Of a stretch of 64,000 bases of DNA, positions 47,292 through 58,808 are shown piece after piece. The number at the start of each line of letters is the position of its first letter. Positions within the stretch are counted from its first letter, which is position 1. Source of the DNA: Malaya genurostris (Eukaryota > Arthropoda > Insecta > Diptera > Culicidae). The position numbers and the translations under genes are program-made. The notes beneath the pieces were generated by a model. It was not told the origin of the DNA. It made no database searches and was given only the letters and a program-made list of their open reading frames with translations. The stretch is taken from assembly GCF_030247185.1 (NCBI RefSeq), contig NC_080572.1, positions 33,526,971 to 33,590,970 of the forward strand, in the 5' to 3' direction.

Positions 47292-50200
47292 TTTATCACC
47301 CGCCGCAAATGATACAATCACTGTCCTGCAGTGGAATTGTCGAAGTATCATGCCAAAACTTGATTCATTTAAAATTTTATTGCATAGCCAAAAATGTGAT
47401 GTATTTGCTTTATGCGAAACATGGCTTACTTCAAACATAGCTTTAAATTTTAATGATTTTAACATTATACGTCTCGATAGAGACTCTCCGTATGGTGGAG
47501 TGCTTTTGGGAATTAAGAAATGCTATTCCTTTTATAGATTAAACATCCCTTCAACTTCTAGTATAGAAATTGTTGCTTGCCAAATAAACATTAAAGGCAA
47601 AGATATTTGCATAGCTTCGGTTTATATTCCTCCAAAAGCACAAGTTGGACAGCAACAGCTTAATGAAATGGTTGAAGCCCTTCCTGCACCACGATTGATT
47701 CTGGGGGATTTAAATTCGCACGGTATTATGTGGGGTTCCGTTTACAATGATAGCAGATCATCTTTAATACAAAACATTTGTGATAATTTTAGCATGACGG
47801 TATTATATATGGGTAGCATGACACGGATCCCAAGACCTCCGGCACGCCCAAGTGCATTAGATCTATCTCTTTGCTCAACATCAATTCGACTAGATTGCAC
47901 CTGGAAAATACTGCCTGATTTACACGGTAGCGATCATTTACCAATCATCATCTCAATTAGCAGTAGCAATTGCATTGCTACTTCCGCTAGTATTCCATAT
48001 GATTTGTCAAAAAATATCGACTGGATTAAATACCAAAGTAGTATCTCTAGTATTTTGAATTCAATGGAAGAGCTCCCTCCACTTGAAGAATATGACTTCC
48101 TCATTTGTTCGATTCTGGAGGCAGCAGAACAATCCCAAACTAAACGCTTTCCTGGGCCAACGACTAACAGAAGGCCTCCCAACCCCTGGTGGGACAAAGA
48201 GTGCTCAGAGGCTAAACTCGCAAAACAAAATGCTTGCAAGACGTTTCTAAAACGGGGAGGAGGAACTCCTCAGAATTTTGAAAAACTTATGGTTTTAGAA
48301 ACCAAGTACAAGAGCATACTTCGAGCCAAAAAATGTAGCTATTGGAGACATTTTGTCGAAGGTTTGTCAAGAGATACCTCAATGAGCACTCTTTGGAACA
48401 CGGCCAGACGAATGAGGAATCGTAACGTGGGCAATGAGAGTGATGAATACTCGAACCGATGGATATTTGACTTTGCTAGGAAAGTTTGCCCAGATTCTGT
48501 TCCTACGCAGAGCATTATACGGGAATCTCCTCCAAATAATGGTTTTATTAATAACCCATTTTCAATGATGGAATTTTCTATAGCACTCTTGTCTTGTAAC
48601 AATAACGCTCCAGGGTTGGACAGAATTAAATTAAACTTGGTGAAGAATCTGCCCAACCTCGCAAAAAGACGTTTGTTGGAATTGTTCAACAAGTTTCTTG
48701 AGCAAAATATTGTTCCACCTGACTGGAGACAAGTGAAAGTTATCGCCATTCAAAAACCGGGGAAACCAGCTTCCAATCACAACTCATATAGACCCATTGC
48801 GATGTTGTCCTGCATCAGAAAATTGTTCGAAAAAATTATTCTACGACGTCTCGACACTTGGGTCGAGACGAACGGTTTGTTGTCAGATACTCAGTTTGGC
48901 TTCCGTAGAAATAAAGGGACGAATGATTGCCTTGCATTACTTTCGTCTGACATCCAAATTGCCTTCGCTCAAAAGCAACAATGGCATCTGTATTTTTAGA
49001 CATTAAAGGAGCATTTGATTCAGTTTCCATTGATGTTCTTTCAGACAAGCTTCACCAAAATGGACTCCCAGCGGTTATAAATAATTATTTGCACAACCTT
49101 TTGTCAGAGAAACACATGCATTTTTCACATGGCGATTTGGCAACACTCAGAAATAGTTACATGGGTCTCCCGCAAGGCTCATGCCTCAGTCCGCTCCTCT
49201 ATAATTTTTACGTAAAAGACATTGACAGCTGTCTAGTAACCCCATGTACACTAAGACAATTGGCAGATGATGGCGTGGTTTCAGTTACTGGACCCAAAGC
49301 TATTGATCTGCATAAACCATTGCAAGATACCTTAGATAACTTGTCCGATTGGGCTGTTCATCTTGGTATCGAATTCTCTGCGGAGAAAACAGAGTTAGTC
49401 GTCTTTTCAAGAAAGCATGATCCCGCGCAGCTTCAGCTCCATATGATGGGAAGAATGATCCAACAGGTTTTAACTTTTAAATACCTCGGGGTGTGGTTCG
49501 ATTCCAAATGCACGTGGGGAGGACACATTAGGTTTCTGATAACAAAATGCCAACAAAGAGTAAATTTTCTTCGAACAATAACAGGATCTTGGTGGGGTGC
49601 TCATCCGGAAGATCTAATAAAATTGTATCAGACAACGATACTTTCAGTGATGGAATATGGATGCGTTTGCTTTCGTTCCGCTGCAAACTCTCATATTATC
49701 AAATTGGAGCGAATTCAGTATCGTTGTTTGCGAATTGCTTTAGGGTGCATGCATTCGACACATACAATGAGTCTTGAAGTTCTGGCGGGAGTTCTTCCAT
49801 TAAAAGATCGATTTTGGGAGCTTTCATCACGCCTGCTAATAAGATGTGAGGTGCTGAATCCCATGGTAATTAATAATTTCGAACGACTAGTCGAGCTTCG
49901 ATCTCAAACAAAATTCATGACAGTATATTTTAACCATATGTCACAGGAAATCAACCCTTCAAGATATATTCCTATCCGTGTCAGCCTCCTAAATGTCCCT
50001 GACTCAACTTTATTTTTCGATACATCCATGCAGCGCGAAGTGCGTGGAATCCCGGATCATCTACGTTCGACGGAAATCCCAAAAATATTTTCAAGTAAGT
50101 TCAGGCATATTGACTCTGAGAAAATGTTTTACACGGACGGATCGCGAATTGAAGAAGCGACAGGGTTTGGTATGTTCAACAATAATGTTTCGGCCTCATT

Positions 50201-50975
50201 TAGGCTTCAAGAACCTGCATCTGTTTATATAGCAGAGCTAGCAGCAGTTCATTATAGTTTGAGTGTAATCGTCACATTAATTCCAAACCATTATTTCCTC
50301 TTCACAGATAGTCTGAGTGCAATTGAAGCCATTCGCTCAAACATGACTGGCAAGACTGAACCGTTTTTCCTGGGCAAAATAAAACAGTGCCTGAACGACA
50401 TATTGAACAATAATTATCTAATCACTATAGTCTGGGTCCCGGCTCATTGCTCCATTCCTGGCAATGAAAGAGCCGATATTTTAGCCAAACGTGGTGCTAT
50501 TGAGGGTGAAATTTATGAGAGACCAATTGCTTTCAACGAATTCTATAGCTCGTCTCGCCAAAGAACACTTGCCAGCTGGCAAGCTTCTTGGGATAAAGAT
50601 GATCTGGGTCGGTGGATGCACTCAATTATTCCGAAAATATCGACAAAGGCATGGTTCAGGGGACTGGATGTGAGTAGAGATTTCATTCGTGTGATGTCCA
50701 GACTCATGTCCAATCACTACACGTTAGATGCACATCTCCTTCGAATTGGGCTCTCCGAGACTAATCATTGTGCTTGTGGCGAAGGTTATCGAGATATTGA
50801 TCATGTCGTTTGGACATGCGTGGAGTATCGTGATGTCAGATCTCAACTAATAAATTATTTGCGTACCCAAGGTAGACTATCCAAAATCCCAGTTCGAGAC
50901 ATTCTTGCTTGTCGTGACCTTTCATACATGAAACTTATTTATCATTTCATAAAGAAAACTGGAGTTTCAATTTAA
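47284..50975 (+). pseudogene. LINE element 1 ORF2, endonuclease-RT-RNase H, broken by one base
   Basis: Same protein as ORF2 of element 2. The first part (MDNLSPAAND... to AQKQQ) reads the APE endonuclease and RT N-terminus. At about 48980 element 1 has AGCAACAATGG where element 2 has AGCAACAAATGG, so the frame shifts and stops at 48999. The rest (MASVFLDIKGAFDSV onwards, LADD box, RNase H, Cys/His end) is open to 50975. This is the only disabling change seen; it could be natural or a base-calling error. Confidence 0.9.
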
Positions 50976-51356
50976 TAAAGGCCCCTTTCAAGACTTAGTT
51001 CTGATCCCAGCTGCGTCCATGAGTTCAACCAATAGCTAAATAAAAATAAAAATAATGTAATGATACAAACAAACTCGAAACAGTTTATGAAATTATTAAC
51101 AAAATGTCTGAAAATAACAGCTTATTTTATAATTTATAGAAGTTAATCGTTTGGTTCAAATAATATTTCCGAGTAGATTTCATAATTAATGACGAGTTAC
51201 CTAAGATGATATTTAAGTAATAAGAGAATATGTTTTAATAAATGCAAAACGTTGTGACTATGTTAGAATTAAATTAGGATAAGAATATTATGTAAAAGTG
51301 ATGCTACGGCGAAGAAAAACTTACGTAAACTGCCTTAAGAAATAAACGTATTTATG

Positions 51357-52755
<1,399 letters not shown>

Positions 52756-52768
52756 AACTGGTCAGCTC

Positions 52769-52803
52769 TCATTCAGTAAAAACCATTCAAGCGAAGAGGT
52801 TGT
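52769..52803 (+). promoter_or_regulatory. internal Pol II promoter of LINE element 2: Inr + DPE
   Basis: TCATTC at the 5' end, A+1 at 52771; GGTTGT at +28 to +33 (52798-52803), an exact DPE match at the exact distance. The first 35 bases are largely shared with element 1, while most of the next 650 bases are not. Confidence 0.78.
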
Positions 52804-52944
52804 GTTTCGATTGTACTGGCTCGTGAGTTAACGGCTGACACCGAGACAATTCTAAGCTTCAGGTAGTTAAACTGCCCATAGCAAACGTAATATTCGGGGC
52901 GTTTCCCGACTGGAAAGCTAGCAACGAAGGCCATCCCGTTCATA

Positions 52945-53065
52945 CGCACAGAGGTGTAGAAACACAGAGGTGCGAGAGCATAGAAGTGACGAGTCACAGA
53001 GGTGCCATCGCATAAAGGTGCGAAGACGAAGGGGTGCAAAGGCACAAAGGTGCTAAAGCAACCCA
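52945..53065 (+). repeat. short imperfect tandem motif in the LINE 5'UTR
   Basis: Repeated CACAGAGGTG / CGAAGGGGTGC / AGGCACAAAGGTGC units of 11-16 bp. Element 1 has an analogous but different array at 45535-45650 (GAGTGCAAAGGCACA...). The two arrays look independently expanded from a similar GGTGC/GCAC motif. Confidence 0.6.
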
Positions 53066-53470
53066 GTGCTGATCTACCAGGTACCAGAATTTGTACGCTG
53101 CGTAGGATCAAAAGAGACGGCATATATCGCGAGGTGCTACACTGCAAGCATCGCATTTGATCGCCACCAAGAGCAAAAGCACTGTACCTGGGGTCAGGTA
53201 CAGGCAGCACAGCAAGTGCAGTGGTGTTCACAACGACGGCAGAGCAACTGAGATAGCAGTAAACGACAGAAGACTGCCAATTGGAAACAGCAGAAGACTG
53301 CCAATTGGAAATCGTTGGAAGAGCTTCACGTCGTTCTTCACGATAAAGGAACAGAGACATCAGCTACAAGGTAGATTTAATTTAATTTATTTTTTATTTC
53401 TTATATCTGAAATTTTACTAAACATAAGTTTTTATTTTGGTATTATTAATTTACAAAAAAATTTAATGTA

Positions 53471-54784
53471 ATGGATGATCTTATGGAAGATCATCCGAAT
53501 CCGATTCCGGATACTAGTAAGAGTTTAAATACTCCGAGGGCTAAACATTATCCACAGGGTACCACTGGGCCATGGATAGTCTATCTTCGAAAAAAAGAAA
53601 AGATTTTAAATTTGATGCAAATTACCAAGGATTTGACATCACATTTCTCCGAAGTTAAAGAAATATGTAAAGTTAATAGAGATAAAATTCGAGTTGTTGT
53701 CAATGACTTGAAACAGGCGAACGAAATTGTAACCTGTAAATTATTTTCTGTTGAATATCGAGTTTACATTCCATCGAAGGAGGTGGAAATTGACGGTGTC
53801 GTGACTGAAGCAAGTCTGACGGCCGATGATTTACTTAAAAATGGAGTTGGTCGTTTTAAAAACTCCATGCTTGAGGGAGTTAAGATACTCGAGTGCAAGC
53901 AATTGTACTCAGCATCTATTGTCGATGGAAAAAAGTCGTATCGTCCCTCAGATTCGTTTCGTGTAACATTTGCCGGATCTGCGTTGCCTAGCCATGTCTA
54001 TATCGATAAAATTCGTCTTCCTGTTCGGCTTTTCGTACCGCATGTTATGAATTGCACGAACTGTAAAAAATTCGGGCATACAGCTACTTACTGTAGTAAT
54101 AAGTCCAAATGTATCAAATGTCAAGGGCCTCATAAGGATAATCTTTGCGATAAAAATGTTGAAAAATGTGTTTATTGTGGGGAGAGACCTCATGATGATC
54201 TTTCAGTATGCGCTGCATTTAAGTTGCGTAAAGACAAAATGAAGCTTTCTTTAAAAGCACGGTCTAAGCGCACATATGCAGAAATGCTTAAAACGGTCAT
54301 ACATGTCTCCCCCTTGGAAACCGAAAACGGTTTTTCAAATCTTATGGAGCCAGAGGAATCTGACTCCGACGGAAATAGTGAAGATACCTCGTTTGTCACT
54401 CCTCAAGGGTCTGTTAAGAGGAGATTAACAAACCACAAAATACCTAAAAAGACACCTAAAATTACATCTTCAAAAAAAGATCCCCGTGTTAAAGCTAAAA
54501 AGCCAAATTTAAAACCAAAAACTGTGCCTCCTGGTTTGTCAAATTCACAAACCAATCCAGAAACTAGCTCAAGGAAAGACAATAATCCAGTGGGCTCCGT
54601 TTCACATTCACCAACAGGATTACTTAAGTTTTCGGAAATTGTAGAATGGATTTTCGCAGCATTCAATATTTCTGAACCTCTAAAGACTATCATAACGGCA
54701 TTCCTTCCAATAGCTAGAACTTTTTTGAAACAGTTATCAGCTCAATGGCCAGTTCTTTCAGGTTTTGTATCATTTGATGGATAA
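53471..54784 (+). CDS. LINE element 2 ORF1, nucleic-acid-binding protein
   Basis: A 437-residue LINE RNA-binding protein. RRM-like N-terminal half (TGPWIVYLRKKEKILNLMQI, IRVVVNDLKQANEI, YRVYIPSKEVEIDGVV), then three CCHC knuckles at about residues 195-246 (CTNCKKFGHTATYC, CIKCQGPHKDNLC, CVYCGERPHDDLSVC), a Ser/Lys/Pro-rich linker and a conserved C-terminus ending LSGFVSFDG. A minimal uORF ATGTAA at 53466-53471 overlaps its start by one base; its stop lies 8 nt inside ORF2. Start fixed by homology with element 1, which has the same ATGTAATGGATG. Confidence 0.92.
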   Translation: MDDLMEDHPNPIPDTSKSLNTPRAKHYPQGTTGPWIVYLRKKEKILNLMQITKDLTSHFSEVKEICKVNRDKIRVVVNDLKQANEIVTCKLFSVEYRVYIPSKEVEIDGVVTEASLTADDLLKNGVGRFKNSMLEGVKILECKQLYSASIVDGKKSYRPSDSFRVTFAGSALPSHVYIDKIRLPVRLFVPHVMNCTNCKKFGHTATYCSNKSKCIKCQGPHKDNLCDKNVEKCVYCGERPHDDLSVCAAFKLRKDKMKLSLKARSKRTYAEMLKTVIHVSPLETENGFSNLMEPEESDSDGNSEDTSFVTPQGSVKRRLTNHKIPKKTPKITSSKKDPRVKAKKPNLKPKTVPPGLSNSQTNPETSSRKDNNPVGSVSHSPTGLLKFSEIVEWIFAAFNISEPLKTIITAFLPIARTFLKQLSAQWPVLSGFVSFDG

Positions 54785-57700
54785 TTTATCATCCGCCGCA
54801 AATGATTCAATCACTGTCCTGCAGTGGAATTGTCGAAGCATCATGCCAAAACTTGATTCATTTAAAGTTTTGTTGCATAGTCAAAAATGTGATGTATTTA
54901 CTTTGTGCGAAACATGGCTTACATCAAACATAGCCTTAAGTTTTAATGACTTTAACATTATACGTCTCGATAGAGACTCTCCGTATGGTGGAGTGCTTTT
55001 AGGAATTAAGAAATGTTATTCCTTTTATAGATTAAATATTCCTTCGACTTCTAGTATAGAAGTTGTTGCTTGTCAAATAAACATTAAAGGAAAGGACATT
55101 TGCATTGCTTCAGTATATATTCCTCCAAGAGCTCAAGTTGGACAACGACAGCTTAATGAAATTGTCGAAGCCCTTCCTGCTCCACGTTTGATTTTAGGAG
55201 ATTTCAATTCGCACGGAATGATGTGGGGTTCCGTTTACAATGATAGCAGATCATCCTTAATATATAATATTTGCGACAATTTTAGCATGACGGTACTAAA
55301 TATGGGTAGCATGACACGGATCCCAAGACCTCCTGCACGTCCAAGTGCATTAGATTTATCTCTTTGCTCGACTTCAATTCGACTAGATTGCACCTGGAAA
55401 GTATTTCCTGATTTACACGGTAGCGATCATTTACCAATCATCATCTCAATTAGCAGTAACAAAGGCATTGCTAATTCAGTTAATATTCCATATGATTTGA
55501 CAAAAAATATTGACTGGATTAAATACCAAAGTAATATTTCAAGTGCCTTAACTTCAATGGAAGAGCTCCCCCCACTTGAAGAATATGACTTCCTCGTTTG
55601 TTCGATTCTGGAGGCCGCAGAACAAGCCCAAACCAAACGATTTCTTGGTCCATCGTCTAACAGAAGGCCTCCAAACCCTTGGTGGGACAAAGAGTGCTCA
55701 GATGCTAAGCACGCGAAACAAAATGCCTTCAAGACGTTTTTAAAACGAGGAGGAGGAACTCCTCAGAATTTTGAAAAATTCTTGACTTTAGAAACCAAGT
55801 ACAAGAGCATACTTCGGGCCAAGAAATGTAGCTATTGGAGACATTTTGTCGAAGGTTTGTCAAGAGAAACCTCAATGAGCACTCTTTGGAATACGGCCAG
55901 ACGAATGAGGAATCGTAACGTAGGAAATGAGAGTGAGGAATACTCGAACCGATGGATATTTGATTTTGCGAGGAAAGTTTGTCCAGATTCTGTTCCTACG
56001 CATAGCATTATTAGGGAATCTTTTTCAAATAATGGTTCCATTGATAGCCCCTTTTCTATGATGGAATTTTCCATAGCACTCATGTCTTGTAACAATAACG
56101 CTCCTGGGTTGGACAGAATTAAATTCAACTTGGTGAAGAATCTGCCCGACCTCGCAAAAAGACGTTTGTTGGAATTGTTCAACAAGCTTCTTGAGCAAAA
56201 TATTGTTCCACCTGACTGGAGGCAAGTGAAAGTTATCGCCATTCAAAAGCCGGGGAAACCAGCTTCCAATCACAACTCATATAGACCCATCGCGATGTTG
56301 TCCTGTATCAGAAAATTGTTCGAAAAAATTATTCTACGACGTCTCGACACTTGGGTCGAGACGAACGGTTTGTTGTCAGATACTCAGTTTGGCTTCCGTA
56401 GAAATAAAGGGACGAATGATTGCCTTGCATTACTTTCGTCTGACATCCAAATTGCCTTCGCTCAAAAGCAACAAATGGCATCTGTATTTTTAGACATTAA
56501 AGGAGCATTTGATTCAGTTTCCATTGATGTTCTTTCAGACAAGCTTCACCAACATGGACTCCCAGCGGTTATAAATAATTATTTGCACAACCTTTTGTCA
56601 GAGAAACGCATGCATTTTTCACATGGCGATTTGGTAACATTCAGAATTAGCTACATGGGTCTACCGCAAGGCTCTTGCCTCAGTCCGCTCCTCTATAATT
56701 TTTACGTAAATGACATTGACAGCTGTCTAGTATCCCCATGTACACTAAGACAATTGGCAGATGATGGCGTAGTTTCAGTTACTGGACCCAAAGCTATTGA
56801 TCTGCATAAACCATTGCAAGATACCTTAGATAACTTGTCCGATTGGGCTGTTCATCTTGGTATCGAATTCTCTGCGGAGAAAACAGAGTTAGTCGTCTTT
56901 TCAAGAAAGCATGATCCCGCGCAGCTTCAGCTCCATATGATGGGAAGAATGATCCAACAGGTTTTGACTTTCAAATACCTCGGGGTGTGGTTTGATTCCA
57001 AATGCACGTGGGGAGGACACATTAGGTTTCTGATAACAAAATGCCAACAAAGAGTAAATTTTCTTCGAACAATAACCGGATCTTGGTGGGGTGCTCATCC
57101 GGAAGATCTAATAAAATTGTATCAGACAACGATACTTTCAGTGATGGAATATGGATGCGTTTGCTTTCGTTCCGCTGCAAACTCTCATATTATCAAATTA
57201 GAGCGAATTCAATATCGTTGTTTGCGAATTGCTTTAGGCTGCATGCATTCGACACATACAATGAGTCTTGAAGTTCTGGCGGGAGTTCTTCCATTGAAGG
57301 ATCGTTTTTGGGAGCTTTCGACGCGACTGCTAATAAGATGCGAGGTACTGAATCCCCTAGTTATTAATAACTTCGAAAGGCTAGTTGAGCTTCAATCTCA
57401 AACAAGATTCATGACTGTATATTTTAACCATATGTCACAGGAAATCAACCCTTCAAGATATATTCCTATCCGTGTCAGCCTCCTAAATGTCCCTGACTCA
57501 ACTTTATTTTTCGACACATCCATGCAGCGCGAAGTGCGTGGAATTCCGGAACACCTACGCTCGTTGGAAATCCCAAAAATATTTACAAGTAAGTTCAGGC
57601 ATATCGACTCTGAGAAAATGTTTTACACGGACGGATCGCGAATTGAAGAAGCGACAGGGTTTGGTATGTTCAACAATAATGTTTCGGTCTCCTTTAGGCT

Positions 57701-58469
57701 TCAAGAACCTGCATCTGTTTATATAGCAGAGTTAGCAGCAGTTCATTATAGTTTGAGTATAATCGTCACATTATCTCCAAATCATTATTTTCTTTTCACA
57801 GATAGTCTGAGTGCAATTGAAGCCATTCGCTCAAAGGCTGCTGGCAAAAATGAACCTTTTTTCTTGGGCAAAATAAAACAGTGCCTGAACGTCATATTGA
57901 ATAATAATTATCAAATCACAATAGTTTGGGTTCCGGCTCATTGCTCCATTCCAGGCAATGAAAGAGCCGATATTTTAGCCAAACGTGGTGCTATTGAGGG
58001 TGAAATTTATGAGAGACCAATTGCTTTCAATGAATTCTATAGCGCGTCTCGCCAAAGAACACTTGCCAGCTGGCAAGCTTCTTGGGATAAAGATGATCTG
58101 GGTCGGTGGATGCACTCAATTATTCCTAAAATATCGACAAAGGCATGGTTCAGGGGACTGGATGTGAGTAGAGATTTCATTCGTGTGATGTCCAGACTCA
58201 TGTCCAATCACTACACGTTAGATGCACATCTCCTTCGAATTGGACTTTCCGAGACTAATCATTGTGCTTGTGGCGAAGGTTACCGCGATATTGACCATGT
58301 TGTTTGGACATGCGTGGAGTATCGTGATGTCAGATCTCAACTAATAAATTCCTTGCGTACCCAAGGTAGACTATCCAATGTCCCAGTTCGCGACATTCTT
58401 GCTTGTCGTGACGTTCCTTACATGAAACTTCTTTATTATTTCATTAAGTCCATTGGAGTTCCAATTTAA
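54777..58469 (+). CDS. LINE element 2 ORF2: APE endonuclease, reverse transcriptase, RNase H
   Basis: A 1,230-residue polyprotein that nicks target DNA and copies the LINE RNA. The endonuclease is at about 10-235: ITVLQWNCRSI, LCETWL, ILGDFNSHG, ALDLSLCSTS, LHGSDHLPI. The RT is at about 480-760: RPIAMLSCIRKLFEKIILRR, FGFRRNKGTND, VFLDIKGAFDSV, GLPQGSCLSPLLYNFYV and the catalytic LADD box (Asp662-Asp663; Leu replaces the usual Tyr/Phe). RNase H is at about 945-1080: YTDGS (Asp952), AELAAVHYSL, LFTDSLSAIEA, WVPAHCSIPGNERADILAK; all four acidic residues are present. A C-terminal Cys/His cluster CACGEGYRDIDHVVWTC follows. Start chosen at ATG 54777 because three related copies share this overlap with ORF1 (ATGGATAA or ATGGCTAA). 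Confidence 0.94.
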   Translation: MDNLSSAANDSITVLQWNCRSIMPKLDSFKVLLHSQKCDVFTLCETWLTSNIALSFNDFNIIRLDRDSPYGGVLLGIKKCYSFYRLNIPSTSSIEVVACQINIKGKDICIASVYIPPRAQVGQRQLNEIVEALPAPRLILGDFNSHGMMWGSVYNDSRSSLIYNICDNFSMTVLNMGSMTRIPRPPARPSALDLSLCSTSIRLDCTWKVFPDLHGSDHLPIIISISSNKGIANSVNIPYDLTKNIDWIKYQSNISSALTSMEELPPLEEYDFLVCSILEAAEQAQTKRFLGPSSNRRPPNPWWDKECSDAKHAKQNAFKTFLKRGGGTPQNFEKFLTLETKYKSILRAKKCSYWRHFVEGLSRETSMSTLWNTARRMRNRNVGNESEEYSNRWIFDFARKVCPDSVPTHSIIRESFSNNGSIDSPFSMMEFSIALMSCNNNAPGLDRIKFNLVKNLPDLAKRRLLELFNKLLEQNIVPPDWRQVKVIAIQKPGKPASNHNSYRPIAMLSCIRKLFEKIILRRLDTWVETNGLLSDTQFGFRRNKGTNDCLALLSSDIQIAFAQKQQMASVFLDIKGAFDSVSIDVLSDKLHQHGLPAVINNYLHNLLSEKRMHFSHGDLVTFRISYMGLPQGSCLSPLLYNFYVNDIDSCLVSPCTLRQLADDGVVSVTGPKAIDLHKPLQDTLDNLSDWAVHLGIEFSAEKTELVVFSRKHDPAQLQLHMMGRMIQQVLTFKYLGVWFDSKCTWGGHIRFLITKCQQRVNFLRTITGSWWGAHPEDLIKLYQTTILSVMEYGCVCFRSAANSHIIKLERIQYRCLRIALGCMHSTHTMSLEVLAGVLPLKDRFWELSTRLLIRCEVLNPLVINNFERLVELQSQTRFMTVYFNHMSQEINPSRYIPIRVSLLNVPDSTLFFDTSMQREVRGIPEHLRSLEIPKIFTSKFRHIDSEKMFYTDGSRIEEATGFGMFNNNVSVSFRLQEPASVYIAELAAVHYSLSIIVTLSPNHYFLFTDSLSAIEAIRSKAAGKNEPFFLGKIKQCLNVILNNNYQITIVWVPAHCSIPGNERADILAKRGAIEGEIYERPIAFNEFYSASRQRTLASWQASWDKDDLGRWMHSIIPKISTKAWFRGLDVSRDFIRVMSRLMSNHYTLDAHLLRIGLSETNHCACGEGYRDIDHVVWTCVEYRDVRSQLINSLRTQGRLSNVPVRDILACRDVPYMKLLYYFIKSIGVPI

Positions 58470-58808
58470 ATTTTATTTTATGTTAGATTGTTTTCTCTTC
58501 CATGAGCTCAACCAATAGCCAGCTATCTTATATTAAATAAAAGTGATGAACTGATACAAACAAACCTGAAATAGTTATAAGATCATGTACAAAATAAATG
58601 TATTTCATTTAATGTAATTTATAATAGCAACTCGCTTGATAAAAACAGTGTTTAGATTAACTAATGAATACCAACATACTAATAGGATATTCGAAATGTA
58701 TTAGGTTTAAAGTACTATGTATTGTAGATGCCACGGCGAAGAAAAACTTATGTATATTGCCTATGAAATAAACGTATTTATGAAAAAAAAAAAAAAACTG
58801 GTCAGCTC

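Larger units (their letters stand above)
52769..58795 (+). mobile_element. full-length I-type LINE, element 2 (both frames open)
   Basis: Flanked by a 13-bp target duplication AACTGGTCAGCTC (52756-52768 and 58796-58808). Begins (T)CATTCAGTA, ends ATAAACGTATTTATG plus about 13 A. About 700-bp 5'UTR, ORF1 (53471-54784), ORF2 (54777-58469), 3'UTR of about 310 bp with AATAAA (58767). Full length, intact frames, poly-A and a perfect duplication indicate a recent insertion and possible competence. Whether it is active cannot be told from sequence. Confidence 0.95.

Noticed and set aside
54403..54693. Long minus-strand frames opposite the LINE ORFs (also 46703-47200, 48339-48749, 55832-56242)
   Set aside because: Antisense shadows of ORF1/ORF2; repeated in both LINEs only because the sense strand is conserved.
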